Positions 51,321 through 61,087 of a stretch of 64,000 bases of DNA are shown one piece after another (within the stretch, counting starts at the first letter, position 1; every line of letters begins with the position of its first letter). The position numbers were made by a program, and so were the translations under genes. The notes below the pieces were generated by a model that saw nothing but the letters and a program-made list of their open reading frames with translations, searched no databases and was not told where the DNA came from. This DNA is from Alkalicoccus luteus (GTDB lineage Bacteria; Bacillota; Bacilli; Bacillales; Salisediminibacteriaceae). Location: contig NZ_JAATHJ010000007.1 in assembly GCF_012034335.1 (NCBI RefSeq), positions 1 to 64,000 on the forward strand. Direction: 5' to 3'.

Positions 51321-52292
51321 TCACGCAAATTTACGGTACCAGCTGGTGATCATTCGCTGTTCAGCAGCTGGATTATGTCTCGTCCGGGCTGTTTCAAGAG
51401 CTGCATCTGAAAGTGCTTGATAGATTTTTTTATCCTGAAGGCTTATCAGTGCAGTTACAAATGATGACTGATCGTTAAACACAAACCCATTAATTCCGTG
51501 CTGAATAACTCCTTTATTCCCGTCAATGTCTGAGACCAGAGCAGGTCTGGCTGCTGCCATTGCTTCTAAGAGCGCAGATGACTGCCCTTCACTGGAAGAG
51601 TGATTGATCACAGCATGATGTGATTCGTAAAGTGTCTGCATTGACGACTGATTAACGGACGGCATAATTGTTAGCCAGCTGCACTCAGCTTCCAGTTCAT
51701 CAAGCCTGGTTTTTTCTGCCTCTTCCAATACTGGACCAACTACGGTAAGCGTAAGCTCACTGATTACTTCTCTTGCTTTCGCACACGCTGCAACTGCTTC
51801 CGGAATTTGTTTAATTCGCCTGATTCCTGCTGGGATTAATAATTTAAATGGGGGCGGTTCAGGTGCTGAAGCTACCTTCACATGAGGCACTGATTGAGGA
51901 AGCACCTCTGTTTTCGCTTGGAATTCAACTGGAATTTTTTGCTTCATGTATTCATCAAAAACATGGATGAGCGATGCTTTCTTCAGAACTTCAACTACAG
52001 CTGGATGCCGGTCACTGTTGTTCAGGTCATAATTAATGTCTGTGCCCGTGATTGTGATAATAAAAGAAGCTCCCTCTGTCATATGTTGCAGCACGGGATA
52101 AAATTTAAAGGCGTGAAAACCGTGAACAATATCCGCTGCGCCTAATATGTCAGCATTCAGCTTGCCCGTAGTATCCATCGCCGTAACTTGAAATCCTGCC
52201 GCAGCCGCAGCTGTCTCAATACGGTCTGCTGTTATTTTGTTGCCTCTCTGCACGTCTAGGTGCGGGGCAGCTATCACCAATTGCGTCTGCAC
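51321..52292 (-). CDS. Glycosyltransferase family 4-like, SenB/TIGR04348-like features
   Basis: The 323-residue GT-B protein has an N-terminal RGNKITADRIETAA loop, the core TITGTDINYDL, a central LLIPAGIRRIKQ, and a C-terminal NHSSSEGQSSALLEAMAAARPALVSDIDGN. The TITGTD and RGNKITA stretches recall the TIGR04348 group, which includes SenB, the selenosugar synthase that uses selenophosphate. Ordinary GT4 retention of this pattern is also possible. GTG 52292 is preferred over TTG 52307, which lies inside the ribosome site. DUF2203 lies upstream in the same orientation. Confidence 0.75.
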   Translation of the reverse strand: MQTQLVIAAPHLDVQRGNKITADRIETAAAAAGFQVTAMDTTGKLNADILGAADIVHGFHAFKFYPVLQHMTEGASFIITITGTDINYDLNNSDRHPAVVEVLKKASLIHVFDEYMKQKIPVEFQAKTEVLPQSVPHVKVASAPEPPPFKLLIPAGIRRIKQIPEAVAACAKAREVISELTLTVVGPVLEEAEKTRLDELEAECSWLTIMPSVNQSSMQTLYESHHAVINHSSSEGQSSALLEAMAAARPALVSDIDGNKGVIQHGINGFVFNDQSSFVTALISLQDKKIYQALSDAALETARTRHNPAAEQRMITSWYRKFA

Positions 52293-52347
52293 GAATGATA
52301 CCTCCAAACGAAAGACGCTGCAGCGCTTGCAGCGTCAGTCTCATACT

Positions 52348-52743
52348 TTATAGCGGACGCCTTCCCTCATATCCGTCCTTTGGATAATGAAAAAACGCAA
52401 TCCTGTCTTCCCCTTCTTTCCAGCAAAGCAATATCTCTTTCTTACCTTTAAACGATGGAAAGTCAACAAGCCCTGGTTCAATTCCTTTTAGCTGAGCTCC
52501 GCTATTCTGAATATTTGAAACGTGAAGCTGAGCCTGCATTTCAATAAACTCCAGCTGACACTCCAGTTTAAATAGATAACCAGTTTGTGTCGTTACGTGC
52601 TCCGTCTTATTGTCTTTAATGGAATGATATACGTTCCACTTCTCGTCAAATTCGTCCTGAATTGATTTAAGCTGATCAATCTCACGCTTAATCATCGGAA
52701 TTAATCTGTTCGCCTGCTCGACGGTAAAATATTTTTTAGCCAT
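52348..52743 (-). CDS. DUF2203 family protein
   Basis: The 131-residue protein begins KKYFTVEQANRLIPMIK and ends with LKGIEPGLVDFPSFKGKKEILLCW, then HYPKDGYEGRRPL, the conserved ends of DUF2203. Its function is unknown. ATG 52743 follows GGAGGTG. It lies upstream of the glycosyltransferase with 55 bases between. Confidence 0.9.
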   Translation of the reverse strand: MAKKYFTVEQANRLIPMIKREIDQLKSIQDEFDEKWNVYHSIKDNKTEHVTTQTGYLFKLECQLEFIEMQAQLHVSNIQNSGAQLKGIEPGLVDFPSFKGKKEILLCWKEGEDRIAFFHYPKDGYEGRRPL

Positions 52744-52761
52744 ACAGGGCACCTCCCGTAG

Positions 52762-53184
52762 TTATATTCCGTCATACATCATACGTCCTGCATAGTGACC
52801 AGTGAGGAAAACGAATACAGCACCCAATACAGCAAGAAGGGCAAGCCCCCAGCGGATATACGTGCTGTCTTTAATGATATTAAATGCAATCCCGATATTA
52901 AGAATAATATAGGTGATCAGTGAATAAAGAGCAAATTGCTGATGCAGTCCTAAAAATTCTCCTACGGAATCTCCGTATATCTGAATCGCCGTGCCTACTG
53001 CTGCTTCTCCGGACTGATAGGAAATAATGCCGCCTATCGTACCGATTGTCACTACCCAAAGCGCTGCCCGGTCATAAAACCACGGCCTCCAGAGTGACAA
53101 CAGTACAAATAATGTGCCTACTACCCAAAGTGCGACTGGCACATGTACTATAGCAGGATGTAACGGTTCAGGAATAATATACAA
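52762..53184 (-). CDS. DUF2231 family membrane protein
   Basis: The 140-residue integral membrane protein has four helices and the DUF2231 pattern PLHPAIVHVPVALWVVG at the N-terminus and TGHYAGRMMYDGI at the C-terminus, with two conserved His. Homologues are linked to haem or quinone chemistry, but the role is unknown. TTG 53184 is chosen by spacing from GAGGTG; GTG 53193 is an alternative. Confidence 0.82.
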   Translation of the reverse strand: MYIIPEPLHPAIVHVPVALWVVGTLFVLLSLWRPWFYDRAALWVVTIGTIGGIISYQSGEAAVGTAIQIYGDSVGEFLGLHQQFALYSLITYIILNIGIAFNIIKDSTYIRWGLALLAVLGAVFVFLTGHYAGRMMYDGI

Positions 53185-53263
53185 AACAACCACCTCTTAA
53201 ACGTTGTGTTCAATCATTGTTCATGTTTTGTATATACCCTAACTTGTGAGAAGTAAAACATAA

Positions 53264-53686
53264 TCAGGAAGGCTGTTTTCGACGGTGGCGCCACATGAGC
53301 CATTTGAATCGGATTTTACACCCTATGCAATAACCGCAGAGGGCGGCAGCAGATGCAGCTGTCACCATAAGCGCTGAAATCATGCCCCAAACAGGTTGTC
53401 CTGCTGCAAATAAGCCGGCAGAAATCGTTAAAAGTGTGAGGGCAATAGACTGATTAAACAGCATCTGTCCTCTCTCTTCCTGCGGCCAGCTTTTGCTGCT
53501 TCCGGCTAGCTTCATCACCGGCTTAGCGAGCGGGTTCCACCTGAACAGCACAATCGAGGCTGCGGGTACAAGGGCAGCAGCCAGAAAATAGGGATGTACA
53601 ACAGCCCCGGTAAATGAACCAACTGCAATGACAGCTTGCGTTGTCCGAACGACAGGCTGCGGTATTCCGTTTGAACGGACGGTCAT
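53264..53686 (-). CDS. DUF4395 family membrane protein
   Basis: The 140-residue membrane protein has three or four helices, the NGIPQPVVRTTQAVIAVGS N-terminus and GYCIGCKI, the C-x-x-C pair near the C-terminal helix. DUF4395 proteins often sit near thioredoxins or sulfurtransferases, suggesting thiol redox at the membrane. It overlaps the HAD phosphatase gene by four bases. Confidence 0.85.
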   Translation of the reverse strand: MTVRSNGIPQPVVRTTQAVIAVGSFTGAVVHPYFLAAALVPAASIVLFRWNPLAKPVMKLAGSSKSWPQEERGQMLFNQSIALTLLTISAGLFAAGQPVWGMISALMVTAASAAALCGYCIGCKIRFKWLMWRHRRKQPS

Positions 53687-54423
53687 GAAATCACTCCGTA
53701 CTGTTTAAATGCCTGAACTATACCATCTTCATCATTTGTGCCTGTTACAAAGTCAGCATGCTCTTTTACTTCATCCTGTGCATTGCCCATCGCGACTCCT
53801 GCTCCTGCGCGCTGGATCATTTTAATATCGTTTAAACTGTCTCCGCAGGCCATTACTTGGGCTATGTCCAGTTTCTTGCGTTTTAAAACATGTTCAATTG
53901 CATTTGCTTTATGAACTCCTGATGCGTTTACTTCAATATTTAATGGGTGTGAGTTGCTGATCTCTAATCCGTCATAGCGGCTCAGCTCCTGAAGAATAGC
54001 CTCGCGCACTTGATAATCATCAAGATCATAACCAAATTTAAGCCACTCTTCAGACGCAATGTTATCAGGCATTTCCCGCTTCCACACCTTTGAAGTCGAA
54101 GCAGCCCAGTGTCTCGCTTTATAAGTGTGCTTAAGCTCCCACATCATCTCCACGAGGTCGGTATTCAATGGCCGGCGATCCACAAGCTCAGGTCCGGGAA
54201 ACAGCCAGATTTCGCTGCCGTTTCCGGTAATAATATATTCATTTAGGCCGAGCGCTTTCGCATGGTCCTGTGCAGCCGGAAGTGACCGTCCGGTAGCAAT
54301 CATCACATCGACCCCTTTACGGGATGCTTCATGAATCGCTGAACGGGTTTTATCGGTCACATGGTCCTGGCTGTTAAGCAGGGTGCCGTCCATATCGAGG
54401 ACGGCGAGTTTAATTTCTGTCAT
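53683..54423 (-). CDS. HAD-superfamily phosphatase (Cof type)
   Basis: The 246-residue protein has the nucleophile motif LAVLDMDGTLLNS, motif II ATGRSL, a Cof-type cap (about 85-190) and motif IV VMACGDSLNDIKMIQ. It is likely a sugar-phosphate or flavin-phosphate phosphatase. ATG 54423 is used; an ATG at 54435 lies inside the site AAGGAGATGG. Confidence 0.9.
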   Translation of the reverse strand: MTEIKLAVLDMDGTLLNSQDHVTDKTRSAIHEASRKGVDVMIATGRSLPAAQDHAKALGLNEYIITGNGSEIWLFPGPELVDRRPLNTDLVEMMWELKHTYKARHWAASTSKVWKREMPDNIASEEWLKFGYDLDDYQVREAILQELSRYDGLEISNSHPLNIEVNASGVHKANAIEHVLKRKKLDIAQVMACGDSLNDIKMIQRAGAGVAMGNAQDEVKEHADFVTGTNDEDGIVQAFKQYGVIS

Positions 54424-54441
54424 TTTATCATCCATCTCCTT

Positions 54442-54660
54442 TTACCAGTAGAAAAAATACAGTACTACACCTGCTATGGCCGGGATAAACCCTACGGCAT
54501 ACAACCCAATCAGCAGTCCGAAGTGCAGTTTTTGCTTTTTTTGATTTTCGTAGCCCTCATCTTCCGGATTTCTTGCGACTTGAATCGTCCAGAAAAGTGC
54601 GATGATACAAATGATCAAAGCGGGAATAACGTAGATCATCATGTTCTCGGATGCACTCAT
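54442..54660 (-). CDS. Small two-helix membrane protein
   Basis: The 72-residue protein has two membrane helices (about 8-28 and 46-70) with a charged loop (RNPEDEGYENQKKQK) between. I do not recognise the family. It overlaps the 3' end of dynA by four bases and is likely cotranscribed with it. Confidence 0.65.
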   Translation of the reverse strand: MSASENMMIYVIPALIICIIALFWTIQVARNPEDEGYENQKKQKLHFGLLIGLYAVGFIPAIAGVVLYFFYW

Positions 54661-57600
54661 ATGAAGCTTCCTTTCTCTTCAGGAGCCGGTATATGCTCAA
54701 GTTTTTGTTCCAGAACGGCAAGCTGATCCGGATCGCTCAGCAGCTCCAGACGTTCTTTCTCTTCATTCAGCTGTTCCGTTACCGCCTGACGGCACTGGAC
54801 AGCCAGCTCCTTTAACCGTGATGCGAGTTCCTGTTTCGCCTGATCCTCCTGTCTGCTAAGAACGAGTGTCACTTTTTCTTCTGCCTCTCTCAGCAGCTGC
54901 TCTTTCAGTTCTTTAGTTTTATTTTGTTCGAAAAATTCACGCTTTGACTTCGCGTATTTTTTATATTGTTCAGGATCCTCGATAAGCTGTACAGAAGGCA
55001 GTCCTGTATCAATCTGAACCGATATCGGCGGCTGATCAATGGAAATGCCCTCGACTCTGCCTTTTAACTCTGCTTCGTATTCCTCGAACCAGCGCCTTAC
55101 GATACGTTGAACGGCATAATCCAGTCTTACTGCGGCTGCGGCCCACTCCTGGCGGAGAAATTCTCTTCCTGACGCTGCCCAGTGGCTGACAGCTTCTTTC
55201 AGCTCCTGCTGCAGCTCTCGTTTTGAGTCTGCCTGCAGCACCGAAACGTTTACTGCTTCTCCATAGTAATCGTTTAACACGTACTGCATCCGCTTCCGTA
55301 AATAAAGTGCAAGCTGCTCCAGTTCTTTTTCTGCATCCCGAATCATATACTGAAACGATTCACCGCTGATGTCATCGATTGCAGCGTTCACTTCTTTAGC
55401 ACGCTGAGCAGAAAGCTCCGTCCGGTCATCACTTCTCATAAGACGAACATATTCAGTCATTTCATGTTCTGCTTCACGCACGCGGTCATGCATCACATCG
55501 ACCGCAATCTGCCGGAGCTGTGCAATAATCTGCTCATAAAAGTGTTCTTCAAACTGTTCAAAGGAATCGTCGTCCAGTGCTTTGTCAAACGCCCCGCGCG
55601 AGGACACACTGTAAAGCCTTGGGGCACCAAACCCGCCGCGCTTTAACTGTGCAAGAACGTGCTCCTCCACTTCTGCAAGCTCCGCCTCGTCGCGGGCAAG
55701 ATCAGATGCATTGAGTACGAAATACATTTTGTTTTCTGTAAAGAACTGATTGATGCTGCTCAGTTGCTGCAAAAAGTATTCATCCGATTTTGAGAATGCG
55801 TGGTTGTAATACGTCAGATAAAAAATCGCATCGGACCGTTTCAGCTGATCGTATGCAACGTTCGTATGCCGTCCGTGAATCGAGTTCACCCCTGGTGTAT
55901 CTGTGAGCGTAATACCCGCCTCCGTAAGTCTGCATGAATAGTATATCTGAATTTCCTTAATGAGGCATGCTGTCTGCTCAACAGCGGTGAAGGGTGCAAG
56001 ACTGTCCGCGCTTTCGGTTTGAACCGTGCCAAGCAGGTTTGCTTGCTCTCTGATTGCCACCTGAAGAATCTGCAGATAATCGGCAGCCGTCTTCCTGCTT
56101 TTGGACAGTGAACCAAGAGAGCGTGCATTCCATTTTGGAAGCGAATCAATATCGAGATCCAGCTGAAGAGACTGGGCTACCGATTTAATTTCATCAGAAA
56201 GCTCTGTACGGTTTTTAAAGATAATATCTGCGTCTCCGTGCTGGTGGCTGCCTTCCGGTTTACGGACAGTATTAACTGTTGCTGTTGTCGGGTGAGGCGA
56301 AACCGGCATAACTGCGTCTCCTAACAGGGCGTTTGCAAAACTCGATTTTCCCGCACTGAATGCCCCGAACAAAGAAACCGTATATTCCGCTTTTGTAACA
56401 GCATCTGCTGCCTTCAGCATCCGTTTTGCCGACCGTGCAGTTATGACCGAGTATATTAAATCGGATGCCCAGTCCCGCACTCGTTCTGCCTCCATTAAAG
56501 GATGTTCAGTGAACAAACGCTGCTGGCTGAAAGAAACAATCTGACGTTTCGTTCCTTCAGGTTTGACAGAGAGTTCGATCCCTTTCCAAAGCTCCTGATC
56601 TTCATCGGGAACGGAGGCGGAATCAGTATCTGCGATAAGATCCGATAAAGGCTTCACTGCACCTGAGCGGGGCTTATAAGCCTTTGCCAGCTCCAGCAGC
56701 TCCTTCTCTTCTTCATTGATCGACATCATCCGGCTGTGAAGCGATTCAATTTTTGAAAACTGATTCATTTTTTCGGAAAGCAGGCGGCTCTCTTCGCTCA
56801 TTTTGTCCTGCAGCCCTTCGATATAAAGCTGAAGCAGTTTATCTGCCTGCCGCCTGACAGAAGTAACGATTTCACTGTTCATTTGCTTGGAAAGCGTATA
56901 TAAATATTCACGGTTGACCGATTTTGATGTCACCTTATCAGCAATAAACGACGGCTCCACGCTAATGTCGAGCTTATTCATTTCCTCAAGAAACGTATCT
57001 TTATTCTGAAGACTCCGCACCGGAACGGTCCGGAAATAATCCTCAATATAATATAAAAGCTGAGACTTTAAATTGTCATTGATTTCAATTGTAAGCTGAC
57101 TCAGGCGATTATCTTGTTCTTCCTTCGTTTTTTTGGAGCTAAACAGCAAACCTACTTTGAATCCTGACTGTCTCGATTCTACATATTTTTCTAACAGCTC
57201 CATCGTATGGTAGGGGAGCAGGTGCACATTCTCATAAAGGCGCTTTAAAGCATCTTCATACTTTTCAGTGGCAGCTTCAGCAAAATGGTCCAGCTTCTCT
57301 TTTTCCTGAGCGAGACTTTCTAATTCGAGAACGTTCTCTTTCGAGTATCCTTCCCTGTTTGCCTGTTCATACACCATTTCACGTGCTTCCTCCATGTCAT
57401 GTCGAATACGCTCTGAAAGCGATTCATAAAATCCTTTTTGCAAAGCGGCTTCCGCGGATCCGGAGAAGGAACTGCTTTGCTGGAGTACATTGAACAGCTT
57501 GGCCCGCAGCTGATCAAACTGATTCAGTGGGTGATCGGGCACTTTCATGGATGTGAAATAAATCGCAGTCGGCTGAATATGCCAGAGGCGGAGCGTCTCC

Positions 57601-58211
57601 TCGACCTGTTGCAGGAAAGCATCTGCTGAAAGCTCTGAGTCGTGATGCTTGTCTACCTGGTTAATCACAATAATGACCGGCTTTGCTGCTTGTGTCAGCT
57701 GTTTCAGAAAATGCAGGTTCGTTTCTGACTGCACGTGATTATAATCCATGACGTAACAAACAGCATCCGTTGAGTAAAGCTGTTCCATCGTAACAGCAGC
57801 ATGTGTCGGATCCGTGGAGTCAACGCCCGGGGTATCCACGATAACGCCGTTTGCAGATAAAAAGGAAATCGGCGCTTGAATACGGATGTGCTCGATCGTT
57901 TCCCCGTCTCTGCCCCATTCACCAAGCCTGTCCCATGGAAGCTCCTTTTCAAACCGCTTCAAAACAGCGCCGTCCGGACCGGACAGTTCAAGCGCTGTTT
58001 CCCCTTTTGCAATTTTAATGATATTGGCGCTCGTCGGAATCGGGCTGGTCGGTAAAACCTCAGCACCAAGCAGGCCATTCAGCAGCGTTGATTTACCGGC
58101 GGAAAAATGTCCGCAGAAAGCCAGTTCAAATATACCATTTTTCTGTTTTTGTTCTATTTTTTGCAGACGTTCCTTCTCCAGGGCCGTCAGTTCTAGCGTC
58201 GATTGTTCCAA
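54657..58211 (-). CDS. dynA: Double dynamin-like GTPase DynA
   Basis: The 1184-residue protein has two dynamin GTPase halves in one chain: GHFSAGKSTLLNGLLG and VDTPGVDSTDPTH in the first (about 1-270), and GAFSAGKSSFANALLG with LTDTPGVNSIHGRH in the second (about 610-900), each followed by helical stalk and tip regions. B. subtilis DynA fuses membranes and helps resist membrane damage. Its length is close to that of the B. subtilis protein. Confidence 0.95.
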   Translation of the reverse strand: MEQSTLELTALEKERLQKIEQKQKNGIFELAFCGHFSAGKSTLLNGLLGAEVLPTSPIPTSANIIKIAKGETALELSGPDGAVLKRFEKELPWDRLGEWGRDGETIEHIRIQAPISFLSANGVIVDTPGVDSTDPTHAAVTMEQLYSTDAVCYVMDYNHVQSETNLHFLKQLTQAAKPVIIVINQVDKHHDSELSADAFLQQVEETLRLWHIQPTAIYFTSMKVPDHPLNQFDQLRAKLFNVLQQSSSFSGSAEAALQKGFYESLSERIRHDMEEAREMVYEQANREGYSKENVLELESLAQEKEKLDHFAEAATEKYEDALKRLYENVHLLPYHTMELLEKYVESRQSGFKVGLLFSSKKTKEEQDNRLSQLTIEINDNLKSQLLYYIEDYFRTVPVRSLQNKDTFLEEMNKLDISVEPSFIADKVTSKSVNREYLYTLSKQMNSEIVTSVRRQADKLLQLYIEGLQDKMSEESRLLSEKMNQFSKIESLHSRMMSINEEEKELLELAKAYKPRSGAVKPLSDLIADTDSASVPDEDQELWKGIELSVKPEGTKRQIVSFSQQRLFTEHPLMEAERVRDWASDLIYSVITARSAKRMLKAADAVTKAEYTVSLFGAFSAGKSSFANALLGDAVMPVSPHPTTATVNTVRKPEGSHQHGDADIIFKNRTELSDEIKSVAQSLQLDLDIDSLPKWNARSLGSLSKSRKTAADYLQILQVAIREQANLLGTVQTESADSLAPFTAVEQTACLIKEIQIYYSCRLTEAGITLTDTPGVNSIHGRHTNVAYDQLKRSDAIFYLTYYNHAFSKSDEYFLQQLSSINQFFTENKMYFVLNASDLARDEAELAEVEEHVLAQLKRGGFGAPRLYSVSSRGAFDKALDDDSFEQFEEHFYEQIIAQLRQIAVDVMHDRVREAEHEMTEYVRLMRSDDRTELSAQRAKEVNAAIDDISGESFQYMIRDAEKELEQLALYLRKRMQYVLNDYYGEAVNVSVLQADSKRELQQELKEAVSHWAASGREFLRQEWAAAAVRLDYAVQRIVRRWFEEYEAELKGRVEGISIDQPPISVQIDTGLPSVQLIEDPEQYKKYAKSKREFFEQNKTKELKEQLLREAEEKVTLVLSRQEDQAKQELASRLKELAVQCRQAVTEQLNEEKERLELLSDPDQLAVLEQKLEHIPAPEEKGSFI

Positions 58212-58236
58212 ATCATGCCACTCCTTCCATCCTGTT

Positions 58237-59040
58237 TCACCGGAATATCCGGCTCATCATCCGGGTAATATTGTCTTCACCGAACAATCTGTTTATCATG
58301 TGCAGAAAAACAGATTTTCGTCCGCATATGTATAACGGCTTCGGATTTGCACGCCGGTCTATATTCATTATACACGTCAACAGCCCGGACTTCTCCGGGC
58401 TTTTGCGAATTTCTGAAGCGCTAGCCGACAGTTTCTGCTCGAGCTTTTTGTATGGTCCTCCGAGCAGCACCGCTTTTTGCCTGCCTTTCTGCCAAATGCG
58501 GGATTCCATACTGTCAAGCTCCACGTAAACAGAAGCAATCTGCTGAGGGGCTAATTCGATATGAAGACTGCGGCTCAAACTGTAAAGCGCTGCTTTCGAT
58601 GCCCCGTATACAGCAATGCCCGGAAAGGAGGTTCTGCCGCTGATGCTTCCGATATGGACAATCGCCGAAGGTGCAGCTTGTCTGAGCAGCGGCAGCATCA
58701 CCGTTGATAAGGCCGCGGCAGCAGTCACGTTTACTTGAAACTGCTGCTCCATGCGCTCTTCCGAAATGGATGCGAGCACGCCACCCTCACAAATGCCGGC
58801 ATTATGAATCAGCATATTAAGCTTTCCGGCGTTGTTCTCAATCGATTCAAACCATTTTTTTCTGTCTGAAACCGATGTGATATCTCCAATCAGAACCGAC
58901 ATTCCGGCTTTTTCCAGCTCCAGCTTGTCAGCAACGTTGCGTACAGTTGCATACACGTTATTTTCCTCAGCCAGTTTCATCGCGGTAAAGCGGCCTATTC
59001 CAGATGAACAGCCGGTAATCAGTATCGTTTTCTGCTTCAT
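58237..59040 (-). CDS. Short-chain dehydrogenase/reductase
   Basis: The 267-residue SDR has the NAD(P)-binding TGCSSGIGRFTA, HNAGICEGG, GSISGRTSFPG (catalytic Ser) and YGASKAALYSLSR (catalytic Tyr and Lys). The substrate is unknown. Its stop is 25 bases upstream of the dynA start, so cotranscription is possible. Confidence 0.92.
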   Translation of the reverse strand: MKQKTILITGCSSGIGRFTAMKLAEENNVYATVRNVADKLELEKAGMSVLIGDITSVSDRKKWFESIENNAGKLNMLIHNAGICEGGVLASISEERMEQQFQVNVTAAAALSTVMLPLLRQAAPSAIVHIGSISGRTSFPGIAVYGASKAALYSLSRSLHIELAPQQIASVYVELDSMESRIWQKGRQKAVLLGGPYKKLEQKLSASASEIRKSPEKSGLLTCIMNIDRRANPKPLYICGRKSVFLHMINRLFGEDNITRMMSRIFR

Positions 59041-59102
59041 CCTACATCTTCTCCTTCCTCATGCTAAAATAGGTATCAGTCTAAAAGGAAAGGACCGTCG
59101 CT

Positions 59103-60461
59103 ATGCCGGATATCATACATAAATTAACAGGTCCTGCTGCTTACCTGATGGTACTGCTATACTTAATCGACAGTATTACGCCCGTCGAGCTGTATGTTTT
59201 ATACGGTATTCCCGCTGCTTTGCTGCTGTTAATCAGCATGATCTACATCACGATGCCTGGAAGGATCATTATAGGACTGCTGCTCGCAACCGGGATCGTT
59301 CTTCACATCCAGCTGTCCCTGCCGGCAGCTGTCTGGATTGAAAGCTTCTCGGCTAATGTTAACATTCTCGGCCTGTTTTTGTTCGTTCCAATTATCGGCT
59401 GGTATATGAGCTATACCGGGTATTTGGAAGATTTAAAGCAAGTGATCGTCAAGCGGGCGCGGGAAAAGGGATCAAAACCGTACCGGACCAGTTTTTTTCT
59501 CATGCTGACTACCGGTATGCTGCTTAACTTCGGAGCGATTTCCTTGATCAGACAAATTGCCGACGAAAGCTTTCAGTCGTTTTATCCAAAAAAACTGACT
59601 GTTCACTTGATGAGAGGTTTCGCAGCTTGTATGCTCTGGTCACCGTATTTCGTTAATATCGGTCTCGTGCTGTCGATCTTTCACGTGTCCTGGTTTTCCA
59701 TTGGGTGGGCGGGATTGAGTCTTGCAGTCGTTTACAGCATTGCAGCCGGCCTTTTTTTAAAAGTTCTCTCGTTCTCGGATGACCCGCCGGCTGTCAATCA
59801 GGCGGAAGCTGGCCGTAAAGCAAGCCTGCTGCCACTGCTCCGCTTCGCAGCTGTCTTTGTCATCCTCTCTCTGACTTGGTACGGTCTCGCAGAACAGTCA
59901 ATGATCGCAATCGTCAGCTGGCTCGGGCTGCTTGTGCCGATAAGCTATGCTGGTATCAAGGGAGAGCTCCCGGGCTTCTTTCGCGAGTCAGCCGGCTACA
60001 TCACAAGCGCGTTTTCAAGACTAAAAAATGAAATTGCTGTGTTTATTGCAGCCGGATTTTTCGGAACGGCCCTGTCTTTTACCGCAGCCGGAGCGATTGT
60101 TACAGATATACTGCTTGAGCTGACAGGCGGCTCCGTCCTGCTCTTAAGCTTTATGATTATGGGTGCCACTGCAGTGCTCGCCATGATCGGTATTCACCCT
60201 GTTGTCATTATAATCGGTGTCGGAGGATCGCTTAACTATGAGGCTGCTGGGATAAGCGCAGAGTATGCGGCGATGTTGCTTGTGTTAAGCTGGACGTGCG
60301 CTACCCAAGTATCGCCGTTCTCTGGTCAGATGCTCATGACAGCCAGATTGATCGGTGTGCGTCCGATCGAGCTCTCGAGGCAGAACGCAGCCTTCGTTAC
60401 AGCTAGTGCCATTGCCTCCGGCTTACTTCTCTATTCATTCCATGCGTTTGGACTTTTGTAA
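59103..60461 (+). CDS. Permease of unknown specificity
   Basis: The 452-residue integral membrane protein has about 12 helices with two repeat-like halves; GMLLNFGAISLIRQIADESF and LSWTCATQVSPFSGQMLM (Asn/Ser-rich re-entrant-like stretches) recall ion-transporter superfamily carriers. The substrate cannot be read. AAGGAAAGG lies upstream of ATG 59103. It diverges from the SDR gene. Confidence 0.75.
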   Translation: MPDIIHKLTGPAAYLMVLLYLIDSITPVELYVLYGIPAALLLLISMIYITMPGRIIIGLLLATGIVLHIQLSLPAAVWIESFSANVNILGLFLFVPIIGWYMSYTGYLEDLKQVIVKRAREKGSKPYRTSFFLMLTTGMLLNFGAISLIRQIADESFQSFYPKKLTVHLMRGFAACMLWSPYFVNIGLVLSIFHVSWFSIGWAGLSLAVVYSIAAGLFLKVLSFSDDPPAVNQAEAGRKASLLPLLRFAAVFVILSLTWYGLAEQSMIAIVSWLGLLVPISYAGIKGELPGFFRESAGYITSAFSRLKNEIAVFIAAGFFGTALSFTAAGAIVTDILLELTGGSVLLLSFMIMGATAVLAMIGIHPVVIIIGVGGSLNYEAAGISAEYAAMLLVLSWTCATQVSPFSGQMLMTARLIGVRPIELSRQNAAFVTASAIASGLLLYSFHAFGLL

Positions 60462-60465
60462 AACT

Positions 60466-60505
60466 AAAAGGGCTGTCTCCACTATTCCAGGAGACAGCCC
60501 TTTTT
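60466..60505. terminator. Bidirectional terminator
   Basis: AAAAGGGCTGTCTCC pairs with GGAGACAGCCCTTTT around nine bases, serving the permease and the converging KOW gene. Confidence 0.88.
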
Positions 60506-60510
60506 CATGC

Positions 60511-60714
60511 TCACGCTTTTTCAACGAGTTCGTATTCCGTATGACGCAGCACGGTTCTAGGCTTAGCACCGTCTGCATCCCGTTTTTCAAGCTCAATCGA
60601 AATAGATTTTGTGTAAGGAGAGATGACCTTTGCAAGCTCTCCTTTATATTCTCCTGCAGTAACGAGCACCTGGTCGCCTGACTGCACTAATACTTCCTGC
60701 TGTTCTTCCGACAT
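60511..60714 (-). CDS. KOW-like small protein
   Basis: The 67-residue protein has GDQVLVTAGEYKGELAKVIS, a KOW/DUF2187-like stretch as in YkvS, and an acidic N-terminus. It is probably RNA- or ribosome-associated, but this is inference from the fold. AAAGGGGAAAGC precedes the ATG. It is downstream of the retropepsin-like gene. Confidence 0.6.
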   Translation of the reverse strand: MSEEQQEVLVQSGDQVLVTAGEYKGELAKVISPYTKSISIELEKRDADGAKPRTVLRHTEYELVEKA

Positions 60715-60787
60715 GCTGCTTTCCCCTTTCCTGCGTGACAGTAATCATTGCAAATAATACCTGCTATTGAACTGAAAATCAACCAGT

Positions 60788-61087
60788 TTACGTTCGGGAG
60801 CTTGAAATCGTCATCGCATCAAAGTTCAGCTTTGCTCCGGTCTTAGAAAGAAAGTCCAGTCCGATGATCCCGTCAGCTTCCATCGGCTGGAGTTCAGCCC
60901 TGTAATCGCTCACTTTTAACGGTCCAATACTAAAAGCATCCAGCACCGGGTTATCTGTAATGGCTTCATTGAGTATCGTCTTGGCAGAACCGGTATCAAT
61001 CATTACCTGAATCGTCCTGTATTCGCCTGCTACTTTAAGCCGTGCTTCTGTAAAAATCCTTCCGCCTTCCAGTGTAAGGTGCTTCAT
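60788..61087 (-). CDS. Retropepsin-like aspartic protease
   Basis: The 99-residue protein has the aspartic protease triad MIDTGSAKT near residue 31 and the second conserved strand GIIGLDFLSK. The length is that of a single retropepsin subunit, which would have to dimerise to form an active site. The substrate is unknown. AGGATG precedes the ATG. Confidence 0.8.
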   Translation of the reverse strand: MKHLTLEGGRIFTEARLKVAGEYRTIQVMIDTGSAKTILNEAITDNPVLDAFSIGPLKVSDYRAELQPMEADGIIGLDFLSKTGAKLNFDAMTISSSRT

